A stretch of DNA of 50,452 nt from Nostoc sp. CMAA1605 (lineage in GTDB: Bacteria > Cyanobacteriota > Cyanobacteriia > Cyanobacteriales > Nostocaceae), in NCBI RefSeq assembly GCF_021596505.1, contig NZ_PJIZ01000043.1, positions 1 through 50,452 on the forward strand. The letters are read 5' to 3'. Below are positions 8,908-16,806 of this stretch, piece after piece; within the stretch, counting starts at the first letter, position 1; each line of letters opens with the position of its first letter. The notes beneath the pieces are model-generated. The model searched no databases and was not told the origin of the DNA. It saw only the letters and a program-made list of their open reading frames with translations. The translations under genes were made by a program, and so were the position numbers.

Positions 8908-10440
8908 CTAATTTTTTACCTGTGTACTAACAGCAGAGTAATTATTTTTATAAATAGATAGCTTTTCTTTAGCTTTTGTAGAAACAAATGTACTCTCTGG
9001 AATTGTTTCTAATAAATTAATCGCTTGTTGCCACTTATCTCTTGCTTGTTTCCAAACTATAGCTGGATGAGGAGGATTTTGCCCTAAAATAGCAGCTTCA
9101 ATGGCTAATTTCTGAGCAGATTCAAAATCATCTAATGCTTTCTTTTCAGTTAATATTCTTTTTAATATAGCTTGACTGTTATTTTGATAAGTAGATATTT
9201 GTGTTGTTGCCTGTTTATATACAGATGTACCTTCAGGGATTTTTTCTAATAAAGAGATAGCTTCTTGCCATTTGATGTGTGAATTTTGCCAAACTTGCAG
9301 AGGATGAGGAGGATTTTGAACCATTAACGATGCTTCCATACCCATCTTTTGTGCAGATTTAAAATTTGTAATGGCATTTTCTTCCAGACTAGTATTTAAT
9401 AAAATTTGTTGGATTTGTGGTAACTTATCCTTAACTATCCAAGCTCCAACAAACGCTGATATTGTACTAATCAATGCAATAATTATTGATGATTTAAAAA
9501 TATATTTTTTTTGCTTTTGATTTATAGTTTCTATTTTTATACCTTGATTTTGCTTTAAGTTCTGTTTATTCAGTTCATGTTGGTTTTTATGATTATTTTC
9601 TAAACGATGTAAAGCTTCTTCAGCTTGAGTTCTCAGATCATTCCCATTTAAAATTAAATCTCCAACTTTTTCTTGAAAATATTCACAATTGCTGATGATT
9701 TCTGCTAATGATGTAAGTTCACCAGAACTTGCAACAATTAACCCATGCTCATCATCAAGCCATTCTAAAGAAAGACCAGCATTTCCATAAAAATTAGATA
9801 AACCAATTAACAATTGATAAATATCGTTACTGTTTTTTAAAATATCAGAAGTATGCACTAACTTTTGTTGTAATTTGATTAAATCATCTTGAGCATGAGT
9901 AATTTGATTAATTTGCTGAATTAATAAATCAGAATTATTAAGTGCTAAATTTATTTTTATTAAATTATTAATTTTTTGTAATTTGTTGTTTATATTATAA
10001 CTATTAAGATTAGTATTAATTTGATTGAGAACATCACCATCGTGTAGAATGTGTTCAGCTATTTCTTTTAGATCATGTACCCACCCAATCCATTCATACA
10101 TTTTATCTTGTAAATCGCTCAAAGTTATTTCTGTATCTGTATTTCCAAATTTTTCTGCAAGCAAGCTTGCTCCACCGGCAATCATAGCATCTACTAGAAA
10201 ACCACCAGGAATAAAAACGCTGGCTACTGTACCTAAAAATGGCAATGCTCCTATTGCTGCATTTTTTATTTTTTCAAATCCCAATTCTGACTCAATTGCT
10301 TCTTGTATTGTGCCTAAACTGGATAAAATATGATTTAGTCTTAATATTTCATCTTTCATTTTTTTACGACTGCCAATATTAAGATTGAGTTCATCAATAA
10401 TGTTTGGCAATTCACTAAGTAAATTTTCTAATTCAGCCAT
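8908..10440 (-). CDS. Membrane protein with duplicated C-terminal repeat
   Basis: 510 residues of unrecognised function. Residues 1-60 are helical and charged. A Gly-rich hydrophobic stretch follows (~63-98: GALPFLGTVASVFIPGG, then AMIAGGASLLAEKFG), resembling a membrane-inserting hairpin. A long Asn/Gln-rich coiled-coil-like middle (~120-310) leads to a clear membrane helix at 318-336 (IIIALISTISAFVGAWIV). After it come two copies of a ~70-residue repeat, at 360-430 and 439-510, sharing QNPPHP, W, KWQ-AI-LLE-IPE and a final Y-NN. I know this W...A...L..IP motif from other cyanobacterial membrane or signalling proteins, where its role is not established. AAGGAT lies 8 nt before the ATG. The gene is AT-rich compared with psaAB and stands alone, convergent with psaB; possible horizontal acquisition. 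Confidence 0.85.
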   Translation of the reverse strand: MAELENLLSELPNIIDELNLNIGSRKKMKDEILRLNHILSSLGTIQEAIESELGFEKIKNAAIGALPFLGTVASVFIPGGFLVDAMIAGGASLLAEKFGNTDTEITLSDLQDKMYEWIGWVHDLKEIAEHILHDGDVLNQINTNLNSYNINNKLQKINNLIKINLALNNSDLLIQQINQITHAQDDLIKLQQKLVHTSDILKNSNDIYQLLIGLSNFYGNAGLSLEWLDDEHGLIVASSGELTSLAEIISNCEYFQEKVGDLILNGNDLRTQAEEALHRLENNHKNQHELNKQNLKQNQGIKIETINQKQKKYIFKSSIIIALISTISAFVGAWIVKDKLPQIQQILLNTSLEENAITNFKSAQKMGMEASLMVQNPPHPLQVWQNSHIKWQEAISLLEKIPEGTSVYKQATTQISTYQNNSQAILKRILTEKKALDDFESAQKLAIEAAILGQNPPHPAIVWKQARDKWQQAINLLETIPESTFVSTKAKEKLSIYKNNYSAVSTQVKN

Positions 10441-10725
10441 AAAATTATCCTTTTGTCTAGCTAAAAAATAAAATATCTCTATATGAGGTTGATGACGAGA
10501 ACTTTAACTTGTAACATTTATGATTACTAAGTATAAATAACTAAGTTCTAGTTTGTGTCTCGTCATTCTTAGTTTGCCCAAGTTGATTGAGAATACTTCC
10601 TTATCTCTTCACTAGTTACTAAATAGATAACTTAGGTTGATGAATTTCAGTGTTTAGATATCTGAGTGTAGTAAGTCAAAAGAGTAAACGCCTATAAACA
10701 GCTTTAACCAAAAACACTCAAAACC

Positions 10726-11250
10726 ATGACTAACTGGCAAGAACACATTAGTATCAATCCTCAAACCTGTCATGGTAAACCGCATATTACAGGTACACAA
10801 GTGATGGTTTCAGTCATCCTTGATAACATCGCTGAAGGATTGACATTTGAGGAAATAGTCAAAGATTACCCACCACTGACATTACAAGATGTTCAAGCTG
10901 CTGTTGCCTATGCAGCACAACTGACTAGAAAACAGGAACTGCAAATTTCTAATCAAGCTGAAATAGAATCAACTTTCATGACACTAGCCCAGCAATGGCG
11001 TGAAGAAAATCGTGGTGTCTCGTCTACTAATCAAATGTCAATGCACCCTGCGTATCAACAGATTATAGGAATGGGTGAAACTGTTATACCTTTGCTACTC
11101 AGAGAACTGGAAAAGAAATCAGGGCGTTGGTTTTGGGCATTAAAATCTATTGCAAGAGTTGATCCTGTGCCTTCGCAGTATAGAGGAAATACAAAAGAAA
11201 TGACTAGAGCTTGGCTAGAATGGGGTAGACAAAGGGGTTATCAGTGGTAG
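10726..11250 (+). CDS. DUF433 domain fused to a second conserved domain
   Basis: 174 residues. Residues 1-~75 are a DUF433 domain (CHGKPHITGTQVMVSVILD, then EGLTFEEIVKDYP), a small winged-helix-like domain common in antitoxins paired with PIN-type toxins. Residues ~85-174 are a different conserved module with SMHPAYQQIIGMG, PLLLRELE, WFWALKSI and a terminal WLEWGRQRGY; from memory this module usually forms its own small protein beside proteins like the next gene. The join makes this a fusion. The stop overlaps the next start by 7 bp, so the two are translationally coupled. No PIN-type toxin is nearby. Antitoxin, adaptor or immunity function is inference. Confidence 0.8.
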   Translation: MTNWQEHISINPQTCHGKPHITGTQVMVSVILDNIAEGLTFEEIVKDYPPLTLQDVQAAVAYAAQLTRKQELQISNQAEIESTFMTLAQQWREENRGVSSTNQMSMHPAYQQIIGMGETVIPLLLRELEKKSGRWFWALKSIARVDPVPSQYRGNTKEMTRAWLEWGRQRGYQW

Positions 11251-11717
11251 GTAATAACGCTTGGGATAGCTATGTAAAATCTTTTATTGAACGTGATTTT
11301 CCCAAACTAGTTATTGACGGTTATAAGCTGACAAGTCCAGATACAACTGACTATAACTGTGTTGCTTGGGCAGCAGAAGATGATGAAAGATGGTGGTGGT
11401 CAGATGCTCAATATGAAGAATACTGGCCGCCAGATATCCCCAGAGAAGAAACTCTTGAGGCTTTTCAAGCAGCATTTCGCACACTTGGTTATGAAATCTG
11501 TAGCGATTCTTCTTTAGAAACAGGATTTCAAAAAATCTCAATATATGTGAACTCCAGCAAAATACCAACTCATGTTGCTAGACAATTACCCGATGGTAAA
11601 TGGACAAGCAAGCTTGGTCAAGATGAAGATATAGAACATAATAATTTACAAGGTTTAACTGGCAATCCTGGTTATGGTGAAGTTGCCTGCATTATGAAAA
11701 AACCAATTACAGCATAG
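11244..11717 (+). CDS. Putative Cys/His hydrolase (DUF7689-like)
   Basis: 157 residues, GTG start at 11244 overlapping the end of the preceding gene. The protein has a YNCVAWA motif (C39) and later THVARQLPDGKWTSKLG (H110) followed by DIEH (H132). A Cys near the N-terminus followed by two downstream His in this spacing recalls NlpC/P60- or papain-like amidase/protease folds. I recognise the family as the one commonly called DUF7689, with no established activity. Tight coupling to an upstream protein carrying an antitoxin-type DUF433 domain suggests an effector with its controller. Catalysis is inference; the residue pattern is seen. Confidence 0.7.
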   Translation: MVGNNAWDSYVKSFIERDFPKLVIDGYKLTSPDTTDYNCVAWAAEDDERWWWSDAQYEEYWPPDIPREETLEAFQAAFRTLGYEICSDSSLETGFQKISIYVNSSKIPTHVARQLPDGKWTSKLGQDEDIEHNNLQGLTGNPGYGEVACIMKKPITA

Positions 11718-11718
11718 T

Positions 11719-11792
11719 AGTAAGTTGATCTGAGGAACGAAACCCAACATTATAAAGGCTTTTTTGGGTTTGCTATCGCTTAACCCAACCTA
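11719..11792. repeat. Dispersed repeat, degenerate copy
   Basis: Contains AAACCCAACA, then TTTTGGGTTTGCTATCGCTT and AACCCAACCTA. The order matches the better-preserved inverted-repeat element at 46999-47071 (AAACTCAACA, TTTTGGGTTTCGCCTT, CAACCCAACCTA). Its left arm is eroded. Confidence 0.6.
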
Positions 11793-11853
11793 ATTTTCCC
11801 GTTAACTGAATCGTATTACCAGATATTGAAATTTCTTAACTCAAGAAAAATTT

Positions 11854-12132
11854 ATGCGAACAGTCCCAATTCAATTACCCGAAACAGTCTTTTCGGCACT
11901 TCGCAAAAATCCTGAAGAGTTTATCCAAGAAATGCGAATCGCCGCAGCAGTTAAATGGTATGAATTAGGGGAAATCCCACAAGCTAAAGCCGCAGAAATA
12001 GCGGGACTAACGCGTGCTGAGTTTATTCAGGCATTATCACGCTACCAGGTTGATTTTATGCAATATACAGATCAAGAGTTAGCCGAGGAATTGGGGAATG
12101 TCGCTTTTTTGAAACAACAAGCAGGGGAATAG
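11854..12132 (+). CDS. UPF0175 family protein (putative antitoxin)
   Basis: 92 residues. It opens with VPIQLPETVFSAL and carries the UPF0175 core: MRIAAAVKWYELGEIPQAKAA followed by IAGLTRAEFIQAL, which reads as a helix-turn-helix. UPF0175 proteins are typically the DNA-binding antitoxin encoded beside a DUF3368/PIN-type toxin. No such toxin follows: the next gene is convergent and unrelated, so this is an orphan. Start chosen at the only ATG, 17 bp after a TAACTC spacer; no clear Shine-Dalgarno. Confidence 0.8.
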   Translation: MRTVPIQLPETVFSALRKNPEEFIQEMRIAAAVKWYELGEIPQAKAAEIAGLTRAEFIQALSRYQVDFMQYTDQELAEELGNVAFLKQQAGE

Positions 12133-12149
12133 AATATTGATTTGTCAAA

Positions 12150-12178
12150 AACCCCGACTTTTGGGATAAGTCAGGGTT
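12150..12178 (-). terminator. Hairpin terminator for the leftward gene
   Basis: AACCCCGACTT and AAGTCAGGGTT pair over 11 positions with one mismatch and a 7-nt loop. On the minus strand the stem is followed by a run of T, so it can stop transcription from the 12188-12463 gene. Convergent placement makes a two-way role possible. Confidence 0.6.
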
Positions 12179-12187
12179 CTAAAACTA

Positions 12188-12463
12188 TTAAATGAGAATT
12201 TGCCGAATTAAAATACTCATAACTTCGCCTGGGTTAGCGGTGGGTAACAGTGGACTCCATTCACCGACGCTGGCGTAACCAATTACCTGTAAGTAGTGAA
12301 TGGTACTGGTGACGGTTTTGTGTGAGCCTATCAGTAGATGTTTAATCGGTTCTCTCTGGGGTAATGGTTGTTGATTTGGTTGATTAAGGCTTGGTGTATC
12401 TGTGTTTTCGCCTAAAAACTGCTCTAACTTGGATTGGGCAGATTGTTGTAATTGTGCCATCAT
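12188..12463 (-). CDS. Small conserved cyanobacterial protein
   Basis: 91 residues, two adjacent ATGs (12463 and 12460) preceded by AGGAGA at suitable distance. A hydrophilic N-terminal half rich in Gln/Asn/Pro leads to a C-terminal conserved part: HLLIGSHKTVTSTIHYLQVI, then YASVGEWSPLL and PGEVMSILIRQ. I have seen this small protein type only in cyanobacteria and know no function for it. No signal peptide or membrane segment. A terminator lies 10 bp after the stop. Confidence 0.65.
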   Translation of the reverse strand: MMAQLQQSAQSKLEQFLGENTDTPSLNQPNQQPLPQREPIKHLLIGSHKTVTSTIHYLQVIGYASVGEWSPLLPTANPGEVMSILIRQILI

Positions 12464-12491
12464 TGTATTTATCTCCTGTATTGGGAGCTAC

Positions 12492-12539
12492 ATAAAGGCG
12501 ATCGCAAAATTCTTGGTCGGATACCGCGATCGCCTTTAT
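12492..12539. repeat. Inverted repeat with HIP1 in both arms
   Basis: ATAAAGGCGATCGC at 12492-12505 and its exact complement GCGATCGCCTTTAT at 12526-12539, separated by 20 nt. A 14-bp perfect stem containing the HIP1 octamer in each arm, just upstream of the leftward small gene. Confidence 0.8.
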
Positions 12540-12690
12540 CATGCTGAAAATATACTAAAGTATATTTTTATACAAGTCAAGTATTTTCAAAATATTTTTA
12601 TAGCCCTATTTAGCAGGGATTTTACAGCTATAGATTGTCTAAACCTAGTATTATTTCGTAGTTAATTTGATAAATTCAAACAACAAAAAA

Positions 12691-12750
12691 GCTAGATTGA
12701 TGTCATCTAGCTAGGTGGGTACGCTGGAGGCGATGGCGTACACGCCCACC
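12691..12750. repeat. Two adjacent hairpins (cyanobacterial intergenic repeat)
   Basis: GCTAGAT/ATCTAGC (12691-12711) followed by a longer hairpin with outer arms GGTGGG/CCCACC and inner TACGC/GCGTA (12714-12750). The second contains GGCGATGGCGTACACGCCC, a word common in Nostoc intergenic repeats. It lies 37 bp beyond the stop of the leftward Uma2 gene and may serve as its terminator, though there is no T-run. Confidence 0.6.
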
Positions 12751-12787
12751 GGAGGTGATCGCAATTGATAAATTGTTGATAATAAGT

Positions 12788-13543
12788 CTAATCTTCCGGC
12801 TCAATTCCTGCGGCGCGTAGTTGTGCGGCTAATCTTTCGGCGCGTTGGCGTTCCTGTTCAGCGCGTTGTCGTTCTTGTTCAACGCGTTGGCGTTCTTTTT
12901 CAACTAACTCCGAACCCCATAGTAGTAATTGTCCGCTTTCATCCCACCAGCGTAACCAATTACCTGTGCGGTTTTCACGCGTACCTTGCCATACGCCAAG
13001 GTCAAGATTCATCTCGGTTATTAAGTAATGTTGGTTCTCGTTGGGGGTTTGTAGGCTATATCTACCTGTCTTTTGATCTAGGCGATATACTTCTAACTCT
13101 CCTGTGTTGGGTTCAAAGATGGCGTAACTCGGTACTTTTAAGACACATTCATAAAAAAACCATTTACCAGGGGGGTAAGTCGGTTTACTAGAATATTCAC
13201 TGCCATCGGTATCAGATAAAAATTCGATGACAATTACCGGGATGTCTCCCTCTAGTTGCGGGGTGTAACTGCGGGTTACTTCTTCTCTACTAACTGTGAT
13301 GTTGGGAATATATGCCCAATCGGGGGCTTTAACAACAGTTTTGCCATTTAATGTGGCGCAAATACCGTAATTTGTCGTTGTTAGGGCGTTAGGTGGCATT
13401 TTTCCCGCTAATTCTAAACTTTGGGTGAGTGCGGCTGCGAGAAATGGTTGGTTGATGTTGTCTACTGGTTCATCTGGTAGCTTGTAATCTTCGGGTAGCT
13501 TTTCCCAGGAGATTTGGTAGTTGGGAATGATAGTGGCTGTCAT
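12788..13543 (-). CDS. Uma2 family endonuclease (DUF820), copy 1
   Basis: 251 residues. Uma2 proteins have a restriction-endonuclease-like PD-(D/E)XK fold and are greatly expanded in cyanobacteria; substrate and role are unknown. The core is seen in DIPVIVIEFLSDTDGS followed by KWFFYECVLKVPSYAIFEP. The last ~45 residues are a charged coiled coil of repeated RQRVEQERQRAEQE ending RLAAQLRAAGIEPED, the usual Uma2 tail. The insertion GSEYSSKPTYPPGKW within the core is longer than in the other copies here. A STRR array precedes the start. Monocistronic. Confidence 0.88.
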   Translation of the reverse strand: MTATIIPNYQISWEKLPEDYKLPDEPVDNINQPFLAAALTQSLELAGKMPPNALTTTNYGICATLNGKTVVKAPDWAYIPNITVSREEVTRSYTPQLEGDIPVIVIEFLSDTDGSEYSSKPTYPPGKWFFYECVLKVPSYAIFEPNTGELEVYRLDQKTGRYSLQTPNENQHYLITEMNLDLGVWQGTRENRTGNWLRWWDESGQLLLWGSELVEKERQRVEQERQRAEQERQRAERLAAQLRAAGIEPED

Positions 13544-13548
13544 GTTTA

Positions 13549-13583
13549 GGGGTGTGGGGGTGTAAGGGTATAGGGGTGTAGGG
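13549..13583. repeat. STRR-type array
   Basis: Imperfect 8-mers (GGGGTGTG, GGGGTGTA, AGGGTATA, GGGGTGTA) directly upstream of the Uma2 start, similar to the array at 3471-3502. Confidence 0.75.
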
Positions 13584-13624
13584 GAAAGAAAAAATTATTT
13601 CTTCATACTTCTGTAACCTGTAAC

Positions 13625-15148
13625 CTATTCTTCTTCGTCTAACTCTAAGTCTTCGGCTGTTAATTCTTGGTGGGGGATGGCGGCGATGATGGCATCTATG
13701 ACTTTGGAGACTGGTACAATTTCGATGTCAAAGTTGGGGAATTTTTGACCTTTAGGGACGATCGCTCTTTTAAATCCTAGTTTAGCGGCTTCTTTTAACC
13801 TCAGTTCCATCTGAGAAACGGCGCGCACTTGTCCACCCAAGCCGACTTCACCGATTAATACTGTACCTGGATCTACTATGCGATCGCGGAAACTCGCAAC
13901 TATGGCAATAGCAATTCCTAAATCTACGGCTGGTTCTCCCACATTTAACCCCCCAGCCGAAGCAACGTAGGAATCTAATTTGGACATGGGTATCCCGACA
14001 CGCTTTTCTAAAACGGCGAGAATCTGCACTAGTCGGTTATAATCTATACCCGTTCCAGCCCGACGTGGTGAGGGGTAACTGGTGGGACTAACTAAGGCTT
14101 GTAACTCAACTACGATGGGGCGTGTACCTTCACAAGCTACTACAATAGCTGTGCCTGGTGCGGGGTCGTCACGGTTGCCTAAAAATAACTCGCTGGGGTT
14201 AGGGACTTCACGGAGTCCGTTTTCCACCATCTCAAAAATCCCGATTTCGTGGGTTGCACCGAAGCGGTTTTTGACTGTCCGTAACAAACGATGGGAGGCG
14301 AAGCGATCGCCTTCAAAATACAGTACCGTATCTACTAAGTGTTCTAATACTTTCGGCCCAGCGATCGCCCCTTCTTTAGTTACGTGTCCGACAATTAACA
14401 TGGTAATATCTTCATGTTTTGCCACCTTCATTAAGGCCGCCGTACATTCCCTGACTTGTGCTACTGAACCAGGTGCGGAAGTTAAAGCGGGGAAAAATAC
14501 GGTCTGAATACTGTCAATTACCGCTACATTTGGTTTTAAGGAATCTACTTCCCGTAAAATCTCTTCTAAATCTGTTTCTGGCAGGACGTATAAATCTGCA
14601 CCTATGCTTGGTGATGATTCTTTTTCTTTTTCTTTTTCTTCTTCTTGGTCATTTTCATCACTTACGACATTTAAAGGTTTAGACACACCTAAACGCGAAG
14701 CCCTTAATTTAACTTGTTGTCCTGATTCCTCACCCGAAACATACAGGATGCGGTATCTCTGCGCTAGCTGATTTGATACTTGCAAAAGTAGCGTAGATTT
14801 GCCGATACCAGGGTCGCCACCAATTAACACCATTGAACCAGGAACAACGCCCCCACCCAACACCCGATCTAACTCACCATATCCCGATTCCCATCTAGTG
14901 ACTTGGCGATCGCTAATTTGGTCAAATGTTAAAGAAGCTCTGGGTTTAGCTGGTTTATTCGCAGGCTTCCCGTTACCCTGGCCGGAATGCCAACCGCTTA
15001 CCCCCCGACTAGGTACATCTACAGAAGATTGGATGCTAATCTGTTCTTCTAGGGAATTGTAAGTACCACAATTAGGACACTTACCAAACCACTGGGGAGA
15101 CTCTGCACCGCATTCGTTACAAATATAAATAGTTTTTGGCTTTGGCAT
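13625..15148 (-). CDS. radA: DNA repair protein RadA/Sms
   Basis: 507 residues. RadA is a hexameric RecA-like ATPase that aids branch migration in recombination. N-terminal C4 zinc finger with C10, C13, C24 and C27 (CNECG, CPNCG); Walker A GGDPGIGKST at 110-119; the RadA-specific KNRFG motif near residue 295; a C-terminal Lon-like domain with PTSYPSPRRAGTGIDYNR. It is longer than the usual ~455-460 residues, largely through linker differences and a hydrophilic insert at ~164-180 (DENDQEEEKEKEKESSP) encoded by repeated TTTTTC units. The insert sits after the Walker A strand-helix region and is probably a surface loop. Divergent from rpaB with a ~175 bp shared upstream region. Confidence 0.97.
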   Translation of the reverse strand: MPKPKTIYICNECGAESPQWFGKCPNCGTYNSLEEQISIQSSVDVPSRGVSGWHSGQGNGKPANKPAKPRASLTFDQISDRQVTRWESGYGELDRVLGGGVVPGSMVLIGGDPGIGKSTLLLQVSNQLAQRYRILYVSGEESGQQVKLRASRLGVSKPLNVVSDENDQEEEKEKEKESSPSIGADLYVLPETDLEEILREVDSLKPNVAVIDSIQTVFFPALTSAPGSVAQVRECTAALMKVAKHEDITMLIVGHVTKEGAIAGPKVLEHLVDTVLYFEGDRFASHRLLRTVKNRFGATHEIGIFEMVENGLREVPNPSELFLGNRDDPAPGTAIVVACEGTRPIVVELQALVSPTSYPSPRRAGTGIDYNRLVQILAVLEKRVGIPMSKLDSYVASAGGLNVGEPAVDLGIAIAIVASFRDRIVDPGTVLIGEVGLGGQVRAVSQMELRLKEAAKLGFKRAIVPKGQKFPNFDIEIVPVSKVIDAIIAAIPHQELTAEDLELDEEE

Positions 15149-15325
15149 TATTAAATCTTAAATATTATTAAATATCTTAATTTTTCCTTAATTTTTGGGC
15201 TACTTGAAAATCCCATTAATAGAAGACTTTCCCGCTTTTTCCAAATCATTTCTGAGAATGATATCTTAATATTATGGTATTAAAAATTAATCATGAAAAA
15301 TTTTAGTTAAGGAGCGTTGAGAAAC

Positions 15326-16054
15326 TTGGAAACTCATAAAGAAAAAATTCTGGTAGTAGACGATGAAGCCAGTATTCGCCGGATTTTAGAGACGCGCCTG
15401 TCGATGATTGGCTACGATGTAGTCACTGCTGGTGATGGAGAAGAAGCTTTAGAAACATTTCGCAAAGCTGATCCAGACTTAGTGGTTTTGGATGTAATGA
15501 TGCCAAAACTAGATGGCTATGGTGTTTGTCAAGAGTTACGTAAAGAATCAGACGTACCCATTATCATGCTAACAGCTTTGGGTGACGTAGCCGATCGCAT
15601 CACCGGTTTAGAATTGGGTGCAGATGACTACGTAGTTAAGCCATTCTCCCCCAAAGAACTAGAAGCGCGGATTCGCTCAGTTTTACGCCGAGTAGACAAA
15701 ACAGGCGCATCGGGAATTCCCAGTTCTGGTGTGATTCACGTAGGTAACATCAAGATTGATACCAACAAACGCCAAGTCTACAAGGGTGATGAGCGCATCA
15801 GATTGACAGGAATGGAATTTAGCCTGTTGGAATTACTAGTCAGTCGTTCCGGTGAAGCCTTTTCCCGTTCCGAGATTTTGCAAGAAGTTTGGGGATATAC
15901 ACCAGAACGCCACGTAGATACCCGCGTAGTTGATGTACATATTTCTCGGCTCCGCGCAAAATTAGAAGATGATCCCAGCAACCCAGAGTTAATACTCACT
16001 GCGCGCGGTACTGGCTACTTGTTTCAACGCATAATTGAACCAGGAGAAGAATAG
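15326..16054 (+). CDS. rpaB: Response regulator RpaB (OmpR family, ycf27 type)
   Basis: Two-domain transcription factor that controls high-light and photosystem genes, normally phosphorylated by the kinase Hik33/NblS. Receiver domain 1-~120 with D12, D13, phospho-acceptor D56 (VVLDVMMP), T83 and K105; winged-helix output domain ~145-240 (LTGMEFSLLELL, RHVDTRVVDVHISRLRAKL). I choose the TTG at 15326 (242 residues, METHKEKILVVDDE), which fits the known N-terminus and lies 11 nt after AAGGAG. The in-frame TTG at 15317 is only 2 nt from that Shine-Dalgarno. No kinase gene is adjacent. The next gene starts 89 bp downstream and may be cotranscribed. Very confident call; start moderately so. Confidence 0.95.
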   Translation: METHKEKILVVDDEASIRRILETRLSMIGYDVVTAGDGEEALETFRKADPDLVVLDVMMPKLDGYGVCQELRKESDVPIIMLTALGDVADRITGLELGADDYVVKPFSPKELEARIRSVLRRVDKTGASGIPSSGVIHVGNIKIDTNKRQVYKGDERIRLTGMEFSLLELLVSRSGEAFSRSEILQEVWGYTPERHVDTRVVDVHISRLRAKLEDDPSNPELILTARGTGYLFQRIIEPGEE

Positions 16055-16130
16055 GCAGGGGAGCAGGGAGCAGGGGAGCAGGGGGAGTAAAACTCTTCAA
16101 TTTTGAATTTTGAATTTTGAATTTTGAATT
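16055..16130. repeat. STRR arrays, including AATTTTG x4
   Basis: First GGGGAGCA-type repeats at ~16060-16086, then four and a half copies of the heptamer AATTTTG at about 16100-16130. The second array runs into the Shine-Dalgarno region of the next gene and creates a false in-frame N-terminal extension. Confidence 0.85.
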
Positions 16131-16143
16131 GGAGCGAAGCGAC

Positions 16144-16785
16144 TTGACTAAATCCGATCCCAATCGAGTTGTACGGCGTATACCCTTAGTAGTTGGGGGT
16201 TTGGGTGCTGTGCTGTTGCTAGTTAATCGTTTGTTGACACCAGAACTTACAGACTCTCAGGCGCGGGGGGATGTTTTGGGAGTCATTTTGAGTGCCGTTT
16301 TGATTTTAACTGGTTTAATTTGGCAACAAGTGCAGCCGCGATCGCCTGATGTAGTCGAACTGATTGGGGAAGAAGGCTTTGTGTTAGCAGATGATTTACC
16401 AGAAGCCGTGAAAACAGAATTAGCCTGGGCATCACATTTATTGTTAACTAATACAGTGACGCGATCGCTCATAGTTTTCTATCAGGGCAAAGTTTTGTTA
16501 CGTCGCGGCATTCTGGCAAATAAATCAGAAGTTATCCCAGGGGCAATTGTCAAACGGGTTTTAGAAAAACAACAACCAGTGTATTTGGTAGCATTAAATG
16601 TTTATCCAGGACGCATTGAGTTTGATTATTTACCAGATAATACCCAAGGTGTGATTTGTCAACCCATCGGCAATCAAGGTGTATTGATTTTAGGAGCAAA
16701 TGCACCCCGCAGTTACACCAAACAAGACGAAAATTGGATAGCCGGAATTGCCGATAAATTAGCAGTAACTCTGGGAAATTCTTAA
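16144..16785 (+). CDS. Cytochrome b6f cofactor assembly factor, CCB2/CCB4-like
   Basis: 213 residues from a TTG at 16144 preceded by GGAG at 16131-16134. Codons further upstream are only repeat sequence. It has two N-terminal hydrophobic helices (IPLVVGGLGAVLLLVNRLL; VLGVILSAVLILTGLIW) followed by PRSPDVVELIGEEGFVL and a soluble C-terminal domain with SLIVFYQGKVLLRRGIL. This matches my memory of the CCB2/CCB4 family, which in chloroplasts acts in covalent attachment of haem c(i) to cytochrome b6. Expected in the thylakoid membrane. Probably cotranscribed with rpaB. The cyanobacterial function is inferred from the plant orthologues. Confidence 0.75.
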   Translation: MTKSDPNRVVRRIPLVVGGLGAVLLLVNRLLTPELTDSQARGDVLGVILSAVLILTGLIWQQVQPRSPDVVELIGEEGFVLADDLPEAVKTELAWASHLLLTNTVTRSLIVFYQGKVLLRRGILANKSEVIPGAIVKRVLEKQQPVYLVALNVYPGRIEFDYLPDNTQGVICQPIGNQGVLILGANAPRSYTKQDENWIAGIADKLAVTLGNS

Positions 16786-16806
16786 TATTCTCAAGGGATT
16801 ATTTAT

